Source: Austropuccinia psidii (Eukaryota > Basidiomycota > Pucciniomycetes > Pucciniales > Sphaerophragmiaceae). From it: 64,000 nucleotides of DNA. Shown here piece after piece: positions 48,246 to 60,869 of this stretch. Position numbers and translations under genes: made by a program. The notes under the pieces were generated by a model. It ran no database searches. It was not told the origin of the DNA and saw nothing but the letters and a program-made list of their open reading frames with translations. Numbering within the stretch: position 1 is the first letter of the stretch; every line of letters starts with the position of its first letter. Where the stretch lies: the NCBI GenBank assembly GCA_023105745.1, contig JALGQZ010000008.1, positions 24,813,866 to 24,877,865 of the forward strand, read 5' to 3'.

Positions 48246-49180
48246 TCTTTTGAGAATCCATTTGCTAATAATAAGCAATATCCATTCCTTTCTTGGGAAA
48301 AATAGCATTGTGAAATTTGGCTTTGGTTTACTTTGGAGTTTGAAGTGTGATTTTTTGGCAAAGAGATTGAAATTTGGCTGGCTGATTCATTGGGACTTAT
48401 TAGGGAGCTTATTTGACTCATATAAAGTGTTATATTAAGAGGGCTTCAAATAAAATTAATATTATTTCTCTTCAAAAAGATTATACAAAAGTCCAAATTT
48501 TAAAGACCAACCTAGTCAAAATAATTAAGGTTAAAGCGTATTTAATTTTAAAAGAAAACTCATACACATATTAATAGATATAATAAATTATTTGTATTTT
48601 TTTAAACAGATGGTAATTGAAATCTAAGGAAAAATATTTACAAAAACATAAAAAGCTTCTTCACAAATTGAATTATTAGATTTTTATGCATTTATTTTGA
48701 TCAAGACTCATATATTAAACCTCTCAATATCACTTGAATCATATGAATTAATTTTTATTAGTCATAAAAATACCATCAATATGAAATAAAAATTTAATCC
48801 TAAGGTCCTATGTATCAAATTTTTAATAATTAGGAGCTAACTGTAATACTTTGTGGGAATTCAGATTAAAACAGAAAAAATAATGATGGCATACAACTCC
48901 TTAGTTATTTTTATCAACCAGGTTGATTTTTCGAATCTTATTCATGCTATAATTTCAAGAATAATACATTATTTGATTGGGATCTGCTCTTCCAACTAGT
49001 CACCATGACTTAAAAGATCAACATATTATGAATATTTGGAGATATTTTCAGTCTTTAGTGGCTTAATAGTATTGAAAGTCAAAACATCAATAGTTATCAT
49101 TACAGATTTTGATGTGCAGCTGGTTATATAATAATGGGACACTGCTTTGAACTCTTTATTATAATTTTCTTGAATACTTC
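48246..49180. other. non-coding AT-rich DNA
   Basis: No gene or repeat is recognised. It may include the outer part of the hAT transposon, but I could not find its terminal inverted repeats. Confidence 0.45.
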
Positions 49181-51340
49181 TTGAATGGACATATTAAGAT
49201 TATTAATCAATTTATTATTATTATGAGTAAGTAATGGATTATTACTGTGATGCCTTAATAATTAGAAGGATGATTAATTGATTACTTTTTATCATGAATA
49301 ATAATATTCACGCTAAGGAATTTATATACTATTATGAGGAATTATTTATTGAGCTTACCAATTATAAATTATGAATTGAACTGAATGTGAATAAATCATG
49401 AATAATTAACCAATTCATGTTTGATGATATTTGAAAGGATCAAATTAATTATTATAATTACTATATAGCCAACTGATAATGGGCAATCATTACTTCATAA
49501 CTTAATAATAATTGATGTATTGTTTGTTATTGATATTTCTGTGGGTTTATCATTTACTTATTATTTACTTATTATTTTTGATTTACTGATTTATTGATTA
49601 ATTTCTCAATTTCTCAATTTCTCGATTTTATTATTTATTATTTATTGTTAATTATCAATTAATTATTTATTATTTTTTAGTATTTATTTTTGTTTTTAAT
49701 TATTGATGGTCTGATAGTGTGTTATTTCATTTAAGCATTTATCTATTATTTATTATTTATTTATATTTATATAATGATTTATTTATTGAGCTTAGTAATT
49801 ATAAATTAAGAATGAATTCGGATATATAATTAATTGATGAATCATTTTTATATTTTCATAATTTAATAATGATTGATTTTGATTATTTTTATTATTGTTT
49901 TTTATTTTTGATCTATTATTTCTTGATTTCTTATTATTGATGGGTTAATAGTTGCTTATTTCTTGTTATCATTAATTTATTATTGATTGTTCACTAATTA
50001 TTTCTATTTTTATAATGACTTATTCATTTCACTTGTAGAATATATAGGATGCATGATTCTGAATAAAACTTATTGAGAAATAACTATTATAATTGAATAA
50101 TTTAAATATGATTAATTGACTTTTCATTATCCATATTTAATTTATTTATTGCTTACTTATTATTAATTCATTTATTAATGTCTTCCTTTTTATTATGTAT
50201 TGATTTTTGGGTTTTTATTTTTTATTTCTTTACTTTTTATGATTTATGGGTGAAGTCTTTGTTCTTTCATTTTATTATTATGACTTATGTATTGAGCTTA
50301 TTAATTATAAGTAATTAATCAATTTGATTATAACCAATTTTATTTACTTTTTATTTATTCATAATTTATGCATTTCTTAGCTTTTTTGGTTAAGATATTA
50401 CTTTTTATTATTTATTTATTGCGGATTTTTGACTTATTTATTTTATTTTATACTCAATAAATATTGTTTTTTTGAATTTTTTATTATTTATTGATTCTTT
50501 GATTATTAGTTACTTATTTATTTTGCATTGATGTTATCACTTTAACGGTAAGTCATTGTTAATTAGTATTTTTCAAGAATAATTAAAATCAATTACAATT
50601 AATCATAATTATTAATGAAAATCTATCAAAAATAATTGAAATTAGAAATATTACTAACATCTGTTGAAATTAGTATAAGCTAATTAAGAATGAATATATA
50701 TTGAAATTTTAGAAAAATAATTAATCTTAAGTAAGAATATAATTAATTTACCTTTTTATTGTTTCTAGAAATTAAATAAGCTTAATTTGAATCGAGATTA
50801 TAATTGAATCAAATAGATTAATTTTAATTGGGATTATAATTAACAAAATGTGGTAAACTTCATCACTTTCAATAAAAATTAAATATAATTTATGATAATC
50901 GAGAAAAGATTTATCAAAAAATCTTTAAAAAAAATAAGGTTACAGGAAATTAAAACAAATTAAAAGTGATTAAAATTAATTGAATCTAATGAGAATTAAT
51001 TAAAATTATTTTTTTGGTTTTTCTTATCCAGTTATTAATTACTTTTCATTTATTATTCATTGATTTTTTAATATCTATCATCTATTGGTTTATTGTCTGT
51101 TTTTGTATTTAAGATTTACTTATTATTTACTGTTTATTACTCATTTGTAGTTCAAATTATTCTCTATTATTCATTAAGCAATGAATGTTATTCTTTATAT
51201 AATGAATGATTAATGAAGAGATCATAATTATTTATGATCTCTTCATTATTTTCATATTATTTATGTTTTAATAATTAAATACTTACTATCTATTATTGTT
51301 AATTTTGTTTTGCTTTAGTGTTATTTATTTAGCTATTTCT
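49181..51340. repeat. T-rich low-complexity tract (TTATTATTTATT-type)
   Basis: The plus strand is dominated by TTATTATTTATT, TTGATTTATT and similar words for about 2 kb, with weak AATTAA-type periodicity at 50560-51010. Long open frames are absent. Its complement resembles the A-rich tract at 53880-54620. Confidence 0.7.
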
Positions 51341-51514
51341 TACATATCGAGTATGAATTGTGGATTTACGGAAATTTGGGCAGCAGTTACCACAAAGCTG
51401 ACAATTATAAATAAATACAAAAACAAGTCACGGTGTAGGACCCCACCATGACTTGAAAAAGAGCCAAACGAATATTATTATTAAAAATGAAAAACAAATT
51501 TACTTCATCTAATT

Positions 51515-51740
51515 TTATAGTTGTGTTTCACTCTTCATTGTGCAGGGCACTTTCAAAAGAGGCACTGGCTGTATTGGCCCGGACAGCTCCTCTTTTGTGG
51601 ATCTGTTGAGCCAAGCCCTCAATTTATCAGTTGCCACAATTTTTCGCAGCCTCAATCCATCTCTATACATGTGCAGCCACATAGAGAGGCAAAGCCTTAA
51701 GCAACATCCCATTTTGACCAAGTCCACTGAGGGCTTCCAG
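51515..51740 (-). pseudogene. possible second fragment of the Prp6-like pseudogene
   Basis: One minus-strand frame reads RWIEAAKNC, then two stops, then IHKRGAVRANTASASFESAL. This resembles the WxxEAxxC and RGxxxTAxAxFExAL style of HAT/TPR repeats in the middle of Prp6. The match is short and broken, and another minus-strand frame is open across the same bases. It has the right strand and order relative to the clearer N-terminal fragment at 52800-53287. Confidence 0.3.
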
Positions 51741-52799
51741 TAGAAAATGATATGCCAGGGGGAAAAGCTAGAAAGAACAAGGACAATTTGAGTTAATCAC
51801 CATTAGACATGGCCACTTTTGGGTCTTTGAGTCTGGAAGCAAGAATACACAAGCAAGAATGTAACTGAATATGGAATATTAGTGACAGCATCAGAAAGAA
51901 TGACTTTTGTGTTTCCACGAATATGTGAGAAAAATACCCCTGGTTAACATTAAGAATTATTCTCATGCTTATAATCATCAATCCAATTTCTTATATTTAA
52001 ATTTATTTTTTCCAGAGGAGCATCCTGATTCTTGGTTTATGAATATAAGCTTGAGTCATAATCCCTTCTGCAGCCCTCCTCAAATTGTGCCTTTATTTCT
52101 GAGAGAAAGGAGACTTGGCCTAAATAGGCTTTTGTATGCTCATCCTAATGATGCAGTCTTCCCAGACAGTATTTAACCTCTCCTTTGGTCTACCATCAAA
52201 AATGTTTCTTACAAATGCTATTTACAATCAGTTTAAAACCAATAGTGTACAATTTTGTGTGCTTTGAGTTTGCTTATTTCTCTTTAATTCATGTGATTTT
52301 GGCAATTATGACTTAGTTGTCTGGGATAAATGCACTACCCATCAGGCATCTTCTGGTGACTAAGCCGATTGAATGGCTAAATTTTGTGATGAAAGGCTGG
52401 AGGCTGTTATTTTACAAGCCAATGACAAAGTAGAATATGAAGAAGAGCTAATGTGAATGTTGACAGGCATATCAAGAGTATTGAGGGTAGCTATTAGACT
52501 TAAACTAGATTAGAGATGGAGAAAGCTGATAGATCAGGTGATTGAATGGATTGAAAATTGGCAATCGACGCATTCAAGGATCACAATTGGCTTGAAGCAT
52601 ATGGGATTTAGGCTAAATGGTGCATTTGTCAAGTATCATATGGGAAATGGTGGTGAGTAATTGATCAGTAAGGTTTGTCTGGTTAGCTGAGGTCCTCCCC
52701 AAGGTAAGGAATTTTTAATTAGAGGCCTATGTGATAGTTGACTAGTTTTGGTTTGAGATGGTACAGGTTCAATGGAATGCTGCTACAATATTATGTCAG
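51741..52799. other. unassigned spacer between Prp6-like fragments
   Basis: No clear exon is seen. A plus-strand stretch near 52375 reads MAKFCDERLEAVILQAND before stopping; I do not recognise it. Confidence 0.4.
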
Positions 52800-53287
52800 A
52801 TCCTCTTGTTCTAACGTCTTGAATTTCTACTCTATTATTTCCCACGTCTTTCAAGATCCAAATTGATTGATTTATAAATTTTATCTCCCTCTTTGTCCTA
52901 TTTATCATATGGGTCCAATGCAACAATCTTTGTCTCATTATCACGTTCCTGAAATTGGTCCTCGTATACCTGAACTGTTGAATATTCTTTGCCTTGAGCA
53001 GATTTGACAGCTGCGATTTCCTTAGGAGTTGGACCCAATTTTTGAACGAAGGGTAAAACCAGATGCCCCTCCTCCCAGTCCAGCAACATAATTGGTTGGA
53101 GCTTGCCATTTGAGGAATGCATATTTATATGATCTTAAATTTAGTAGTCCACACTCAACTTCCAAGTGCTTGCAAGGATGAATGAAGCTAACAAAGCAAG
53201 AATATTGAATAAAATTCTGCCCTTTCCTAGAGGGTTCGTGGATGACTATAATGCTCCAACTTACTTATAAGGATTAGAAGGTGCCAT
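52800..53287 (-). pseudogene. decayed pre-mRNA-processing factor 6 (Prp6) N-terminal fragment
   Basis: Prp6 is a U4/U6-U5 tri-snRNP protein of the spliceosome. On the minus strand a short exon (MAPSNPYK, 53287-53265) is followed by GTAAGT and an intron-like gap. One frame then reads AFLKWQAPTNYVAGLGGGAS and GFTLRSKIG, which is the conserved PRP1 N-terminal signature (NYVAGLGRGA.GFTTRSDIG). After a stop near 53035 the sequence continues in another frame with TPKEIAAVKSAQGKEYSTVQ, then YEDQFQERDNET and, past a stop, KIYKSINLDLERRGK. These match the family's AQ...G....DP.QFQD.DNETGLF and acidic helix. The key Arg/Asp of the signature are changed and the frame is broken. A retained intron-like gap argues against a processed copy. 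Confidence 0.72.
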
Positions 53288-53879
53288 GATTATAGGCTTG
53301 TGACATTTAGTGAGAAGAAGATTGGTCGGCCCTTTCAATTCCATTTCCTGATTGCCACTAGTGTGAGGAGTTACATTCAGAAATCTGTTAAAAAATGTAA
53401 ATAGTCTTATCAAACCAAATCATAAACACTTGATAAAGAGAAAGAGCTAAAAAAGGAGTAATGAATGTTTGAAGTTGGGAATATATAATGAATATTCTAA
53501 ACAAAAGATATAATAAATGAGAAAATAAGAAAAAACACTTTATAAAAATTGTTTGAAATTTAATTTCCTTAACTAATTTAAATACTTACAAATAAACTAT
53601 TAGAATGATATTTATTGAAGATCTCCACTATGTAGAAGCGTATCTGTTTGAAAGAATGAAATGATAAATGTTTATTAGTGAAAAAAATTGGAAAATTTTG
53701 AAGATAATATCTTCCCTATAGAGAAGCCTACCTGTTTCAAATAATGAAGCTATGAATATCAATTAGTAAAGGGCAAAAAACCTGAGGATGGGCACAAAGT
53801 CTATTGTTTATATACATGATTCATTTTTCTTTATCACTAGTTAGGTTTCATTATTTCTACATGCATATTAATTTTGTGT
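53288..53879. other. non-coding DNA upstream of the Prp6-like fragment
   Basis: No gene is recognised. Two related stretches around 53605-53660 and 53700-53765 share AGATA(A)T...CTTCC/CTCCACTAT..GAGAAGC..(A/T)CCTGTTT and AATGAA(A)T/GCTAT/GATAAATG words, suggesting a small duplication. Confidence 0.4.
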
Positions 53880-54620
53880 ATTTTACCATTTTGTTACACT
53901 CACAAAAAGCGTGAAAAATGAAAATAAATAATAAATGAAACAAAAAAACATATAAAGAAATAATGAATCAGAAAAAATAAGAATACTATAAATAATAAAT
54001 AAAATATAGAAAATTAATAATAAAAATAACTAATAGGTATAATATAAAATATAAATAATAGAAATGGATAATAATATATATAAATAATAAGTAAAAAATC
54101 AGATAGAAATAATATAAATAAACAAAAAAATAAATCAAAAGTAAATAAAAAATGAAAAAATCTAATATAAATAATGAATAATGCTAAATAAATGTGAAAA
54201 ATTCCAATAAATAATAGAATAAGTAAGAATAATACATCATAAAAATAAAAGTACATAAATCATAAAATATAAATAATAAAAGAGGAAAAAGAAAAAAGAC
54301 AGAAATAATAAGTGAATAATAAAATATAAATAATAAAAAATGAATAAAAAACAATAAACAATGAATCATAAATTATAGAAATTCAAAGCTAAATTGACAA
54401 TAAATAAATTAAAAATGAAAAAAAAAATAATAACTAAATAGCTAGTAGCTCATAAAGCTATAAATTAATTTATAAAAACTCAATGAATCAAATATAAATA
54501 ATAAAAAATGAAAACTAATAAATAAATAAATAAATACATGAATAAATGAAACATAAAGATTGAATCATATATAACAAAAATTAAGAATTGAATGAATAAT
54601 GAATAAATCATCAACAATCA
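53880..54620. repeat. A-rich low-complexity tract (AATAAATAA-type)
   Basis: The plus strand is almost wholly AATAAATAA, AATATAAATAATA and similar words. Open frames on the minus strand are Phe/Tyr/Leu-rich by composition alone and should not be taken as membrane proteins. It is the strand-mirror of 49181-51340. Confidence 0.75.
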
Positions 54621-55320
54621 ATTTCAAGTGAATTCAATTCAATTTGAAATAAGCCTAATTAATTCCAAAGGATTTTAATTGCTCTGAAATAAATTAGATC
54701 CATTTGTGCTCATGTTAATTTTTAATGTTTTATCGATTTGGAGCAATTTAAATCACTTTTCCTTTGTAATTCAGTTTCTTCAATTTTTATAACTTTTCCA
54801 TAAAGAATTTACAAATGATAATAATTAATACACACTTAAAAACCACAAATAAATCATAATAGGAATTCCTTTTTGATTCATGCATATCAGTGGAATTACT
54901 ACATTATTTACAAAGCTGACTTTTATGCTTGACATTTTCACTCCCCAAAACGTACAACCATGGGAACACTAAATATTTTTCCAAATATTGAGAATAAACC
55001 AAATATCAGCATGAGTTTTATTGCTAGGTGAAATTATAGGAAGCTGTAGAAAAATTAGCTTCATTAATATCAATTGCTACTTTCTCCCAAATGAATACCT
55101 GCATCAGTAAAATTTTTTAATTTTCCCAATGCCTGATTATACTTGTTATAAGCCAAAGCTAATTGCTTTGAAATCTGGAATGATAATGGAAGCCAAGTAT
55201 TCTTTGAAAACCTTTTGCCACAAAATTCTTTAATTTCTGGTGTCTATTCTCCCTTGATTGCCAAATTATTTCATAAATCTCATGACAGTTTGAGAAATCT
55301 ATTCCACATTTGTAGCTGGA
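54621..55320. other. non-coding DNA with weak AATTAATT-type repeats
   Basis: The left part (54621-54730) has degenerate AATTCAATT/TTAATTAA words. The rest is AT-rich without recognised features. Confidence 0.4.
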
Positions 55321-56067
55321 TGTAACAACCACTCACCAGGGGTAAGGGTATTCATCAATACACCCGCTCAAACACCTCAAATCAGCAGATCCAGTATCTG
55401 CATCAGCATTCAGTTTCAGCAATCTTCATTCTGAAACATGCATACAGCTTGGTACATCAATACAGCCTGTCAATACCTGTACAGGTTGGATTCACCCAAT
55501 ACAGTTTCAATACACCAGCATGAAACTGTATGATCACTCGAATACACCACACCTCTTGTACAGGATCTGTACAGCTGTACAGGACCTGTATTGGCCAGAC
55601 TCAATTCAATAATTCAATCCTCTCATGAAAATTCTTCCTCTGGATCAGGGCTGGTGTTTCTCACATATACCAGCCCCTCTTTCTCCCCCCTGGGGACTTT
55701 TCCCCAGTTAATTAATTTAGTTTATTTATTATTTTATAATTATTCTTATCCTTATTTTGGGTATTATAATTATTTCATTTTAAGTTATTCTTTGCATTTC
55801 TCTCTTTGCCTGTACAGTATGAGTTGGGTGGCCATATCCTTATTAACCCTTCTCCTTCCATTCTGACAGGTTGAAACAGTGGACTTGGACTTGTTTGTGG
55901 TTGGCTCTTCTATTCTTTTGCTTCTGCTTTCTTATATTCATTCTTTTAGTAATTCATCTCTAACACTCTTAATTGTATCCTTTCTTACCATATCTTTGAG
56001 CCCTCCATAAGTGAGTCCCAGTCTACTGAGTGCCAGGCCCTCTTCACTTCAAAGAGTCCCTGTGACA
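55321..56067 (+). repeat. probable solo LTR of an unidentified element
   Basis: It starts TGTAACAACCACTCACC and ends CCCTGTGACA, TG...CA with imperfect inverted ends. Inside are many CAATACA, CTGTAC and TACAGG words (55400-55600), then ACATATACC followed by a pyrimidine-rich stretch CCCCTCTTTCTCCCCCC (55660-55690), a layout like an LTR promoter. Flanks CTGGA and TTAAA do not match, so a target duplication is not seen and the ends may be off. It borders the 10-bp satellite. Confidence 0.45.
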
Positions 56068-56120
56068 TTAAATTAATTAACTCATATTTAAAATTTCTTA
56101 TTTTCTCTTCTGTCTCTGAT

Positions 56121-58320
56121 ATTTTAATTAATTTTAATTAATTTTAATTAATTTTAATTAATTTTAATTAATTTTAATTAATTTTAATTAATTTTAATTA
56201 ATTTTAATTAATTTTAATTAATTTTAATTAATTTTAATTAATTTTAATTAATTTTAATTAATTTTAATTAATTTTAATTAATTTTAATTAATTTTAATTA
56301 ATTTTAATTAATTTTAATTAATTTTAATTAATTTTAATTAATTTTAATTAATTTTAATTAATTTTAATTAATTTTAATTAATTTTAATTAATTTTAATTA
56401 ATTTTAATTAATTTTAATTAATTTTAATTAATTTTAATTAATTTTAATTAATTTTAATTAATTTTAATTAATTTTAATTAATTTTAATTAATTTTAATTA
56501 ATTTTAATTAATTTTAATTAATTTCAATTAATTTTAATTAATTTTAATTAATTTTAATTAATTTTAATTAATTTTAATTAATTTTAATTAATTTTAATTA
56601 ATTTTAATTAATTTTAATTAATTTTAATTAATTTTAATTAATTTTAATTAATTTTAATTAATTTTAATTAATTTTAATTAATTTTAATTAATTTTAATTA
56701 ATTTTAATTAATTTTAATTAATTTTAATTAATTTTAATTAATTTTAATTAATTTTAATTAATTTTAATTAATTTTAATTAATTTTAATTAATTTTAATTA
56801 ATTTTAATTAATTTTAATTAATTTTAATTAATTTTAATTAATTTTAATTAATTTTAATTAATTTTAATTAATTTTAATTAATTTTAATTAATTTTAATTA
56901 ATTTTAATTAATTTTAGTTAATTTTAATTAATTTTAATTAATTTTAGTTAATTTTAATTAATTTTAGTTAATTTTAATTAATTTTAATTAATTTTAATTA
57001 ATTTTAATTAATTTTAATTAATTTTAATTAATTTTAATTAATTTTAATTAATTTTAATTAATTTTAATTAATTTTAATTAATTTTAATTAATTTTAATTA
57101 ATTTTAATTAATTTTAATTAATTTTAATTAATTTTAATTAATTTTAATTAATTTTAATTAATTTTAATTAATTTTAATTAATTTTAATTAATTTTAATTA
57201 ATTTTAATTAATTTTAATTAATTTTAATTAATTTTAATTAATTTTAATTAATTTTAATTAATTTTAATTAATTTTAATTAATTTTAATTAATTTTAATTA
57301 ATTTTAATTAATTTTAATTAATTTTAATTAATTTTAATTAATTTTAATTAATTTTAATTAATTTTAATTAATTTTAATTAATTTTAATTAATTTTAATTA
57401 ATTTTAATTAATTTTAGTTAATTTTAATTAATTTTAATTAATTTTAGTTAATTTTAATTAATTTTAGTTAATTTTAATTAATTTTAATTAATTTTAATTA
57501 ATTTTAATTAATTTTAATTAATTTTAATTAATTTTAATTGATTTTAATTAATTTTAATTAATTTTAATTAATTTTAATTAATTTTAATTAATTTTAATCA
57601 ATTTTAATTAATTTTAATTAATTTTAATTAATTTTAATCAATTTTAATTAATTTTAATCAATTTTAATTAATTTTAATTAATTTTAATTAATTTTAATTA
57701 ATTTTAATTAATTTTAATTAATTTTAATTAATTTTAATTAATTTTAATTAATTTTAATTGATTTTAATTAATTTTAATTAATTTTAATTAATTTTAATTG
57801 ATTTTAATTAATTTTAATTAATTTTAATTAATTTTAATTAATTTTAATTAATTTTAATTAATTTTAATTGATTTTAATTAATTTTAATTAATTTTAATTA
57901 ATTTTAATTAATTTTAATTAATTTTAATTAATTTTAATTAATTTTAATTGATTTTAATTAATTATAATTGATTTTAATTAATTTTAATTAATTTTAATTA
58001 ATTTTAATTAATTTTAATTAATTTTAATTAATTTTAATTAATTTTAATTAATTTTAATTAATTTTAATTAATTTTAATTAATTTTAATTGATTTTAATTA
58101 ATTTTAATTAATTTTAATTAATTTTAATTAATTTTAATTGATTTTAATTAATTTTAATTGATTTTAATTAATTTTAATTAATTTTAATTAATTTTAATTG
58201 ATTTTAATTAATTTTAATTAATTTTAATTAATTTTAATCAATTTTAATTAATTTTAATTAATTTTAATTAATTTTAATTAATTTTAATTAATTTTAATTG
58301 ATTTTAATTAATTATAATTA
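56121..58320. repeat. 10-bp satellite (ATTTTAATTA)n, near perfect
   Basis: About 220 head-to-tail copies of ATTTTAATTA fill 2.2 kb in strict 10-bp register. Each unit junction makes TTAATTAA and TAATTA. Rare variants (ATTTCAATTA at 56521; ATTTTAGTTA, ATTTTAATTG, ATTTTAATCA later) become commoner rightward. Period 10 is close to one helical turn, so A-tracts are phased, which usually bends DNA. Variant positions reveal a higher-order duplication. The exact copy number may be affected by assembly. Confidence 0.97.
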
Positions 58321-60540
58321 ATTTTAATTAATTTTAATGAATTTTAATTAATTTCAATGAATTTTAATTAATTTTAATGAATTTTAATTAATTTCAATGA
58401 ATTACAATTAATTCTAATGAGTTTCAATTAATTTTAATGAATTTGAATTAATTTTAATTCATTTTTAATTAATTTTAATTAATTTTAATGAATGTTAATT
58501 CATTTTTAATTGATTTTAATTAATTTTAATGAATTTTTAATTAATTTGAATTAATTTTAATGAATTTTAATTCATTTTATTGAATTTTAATTCATTTCAA
58601 TGAATTTTAATTAATTTTAATTCATTTTAATTAGTTTTAATTAATTTTAATTCATTTTAATAAATTTAAATTCATTTTCATTCATTTTAATTCATTTTAA
58701 TTAACTTTCATTCATTTTAATTAATTTTAATTCATTTTAATTAATTTTAATTAATTTCAATTCATTTTAATTAATTTTAATTCATTTTAATTAACTTGAA
58801 TTGATTTCAATTAATTCTAATTCATTTTAATTAATTTTAATTAATTTTAATTAATTTTAATTTATTTAATTAATTTTAATTCATTTTAATTAGTTTTAAT
58901 TGATTTTAATTAATTTTAATTCATTTTAATAAACTTTAATTAATGATAATTAATTCTAATTCATTTTAATTAATTCTAATTAATTTTAATTTATTTCAAT
59001 TAATTTTAATTTATTTTAATTATTTTTAATTAATTTGAATTCATTTTAATTAATTTTAATTAATTTGAATTCATTTCAATTAATTGTAATTCATTTTAGT
59101 TAATTTTAATTAATTGTAATTAATTTCAATCAATTCTAAATGATTCTAATTAATTTCAATTGATCTTAATTAATTTCAATTACTTGTAATTAATTTTAGT
59201 TAACTGTCATCCTTTTTCATCAATTTTCATTAATTTGAATTAATCCTAATTAATTTGTATTAATGTTAATCAATTTGTATTAATTTTAATTAATATCAAT
59301 TTATTTCAATTCATTCGAATTAATTTTCATTAATTTCAACTAATTTCAATTAATTATAATTAATTTAAATCAATTATAATTACTTATAATTAATCTCAAG
59401 TGATATTAAGTACTTATATTCAGTTAAAATCAATCTCAAGTAATTTGAATCACTTAAATCTACTTAAATCAAATTCTAAGTAAAGCAGATAACTTAAATT
59501 TAATTACAATTGATTTCAAATAATTTTAATTATTTTTAATGAATTTTAGGTAATTTTAATTAATATCTATAAGCTGTAATTGCAATGAATCATAGTTTCT
59601 TTTAGTTAATTTCAATTAAGCTTAATGAATATTCATTAATTGTAATGAATTATAATTGATGGTAAGAATTTTTCTTAATGTTAATGAATATTAATTAATG
59701 GGATTTAATTTTAACTTCTTAAAATTCTTTGTGGTTAATTCTAATCAATCCTACCTAATTATTATTCATTTTAATTGATTGGAAGTAATTTCAATCAATT
59801 AGAATTTACTTCCATTTTTTCAATCAATTTTAGTTGATGAGGTTTAATTAAGTTTGAGTTCTTTTAATTCCTTGAATTTAATTATAATTCATCTTAAGTA
59901 ATTTTACTCACTTAAATTCAAGTCAAATAATTTTAATGTAATTTCATTTACTTAAATTTGATTGCCATTGATTTTAAGTAATTTTAATTCATTATAATTA
60001 TTCAATAATAATTTTTATTAGTATTCTTGATTTGGAATAATTTTGATTAATGGTATTTATTTTTAATTAATGATAATAATTTTTAATTAATGGTAATTTA
60101 TTTTATGTTCCTCTAATGAATTTTAATGACCTCTTATCAACTTTAATTTGTTTTAAATGATTCTAATTTATTTCAATGAGTTTTGATTTTTTTCAATTAA
60201 TATTCATTAATTTGGACATTTGAATAAATTTCCATTAATTCTAATATGTTTTGATTAATTTTACTTAATTTTATTTATTTTTACTTAGTTATAGTTGAAT
60301 GGCGTTAATTGCAATCAATTTATATTAATTTTACTCAATTTGACTTACTTTTACTTAATTTTTACCAGTTTTCAGTCATTTTAATGAATTAAAATTAGTT
60401 GAAATCAAGTAAACTTGAGTAAAATCAAGCCCAATGAATCAATTGCAATTTCTTTCAATTAATTGCGAGTAATTTGAATTAAGGTTAAGTAATTTCAACT
60501 AATTTTCATTAAATTTTCTTTTAATGAAATCCATTTCAAG
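58321..60540. repeat. degenerate continuation of the 10-bp satellite
   Basis: The ATTTTAATTA register continues but with rising substitutions (AATGAATTTTAATTA, TTCATTTTAATTAA and so on) and register slips near 58460. It fades into ordinary AT-rich sequence by about 60540. The gradient suggests old array edges on the right and recent homogenisation on the left. Confidence 0.88.
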
Positions 60541-60869
60541 CTAGCTAATTTCAATTAATCTTACTTAATAAATTTTTTTTTCAAGGAAAAATTCAAATTC
60601 TTTTAATTCATAAATTATGTGCAAAAATAATTTTTTAAACAAAAATTCAAAGTTTATGGATTCAAATGTTGATTTGAAGTTGAAAAATTTGAATGAATCC
60701 TTTTCTCATTTTTTTTTTGATTTTTTGTTTTTCATGTTGTGTTTCAATAATTTGAATTCAAAGACAAATTCTTTGAATATTAGAAATTTAATTTTTCAAA
60801 TACCCATGCATTCCTCTAAAGGTGCATAACAGGAGTGGGAACTTACTTTCATAAAATCCTCTCTCCACC
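60541..60869. other. junction between satellite and decayed Gypsy element 3
   Basis: A 70-codon plus-strand frame here is Asn/Phe/Leu-rich and unconvincing. On the minus strand TGTTATGCACC (60831-60821) might begin an LTR of element 3, but no clear polypurine tract precedes it and no LTR end is found. Confidence 0.35.

Noticed and set aside
54014..54369. Phe/Tyr/Leu-rich minus-strand frames that look like small membrane proteins
   Set aside because: They are the translation of an A-rich low-complexity tract.
56121..58320. CRISPR-like regular repeat array
   Set aside because: Units are contiguous 10-mers without spacers, in a fungal nuclear context.
60617..60829. 70-codon Asn/Phe-rich plus-strand frame
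   Set aside because: Low-complexity composition, no domain, and wedged between satellite and a dead retroelement.
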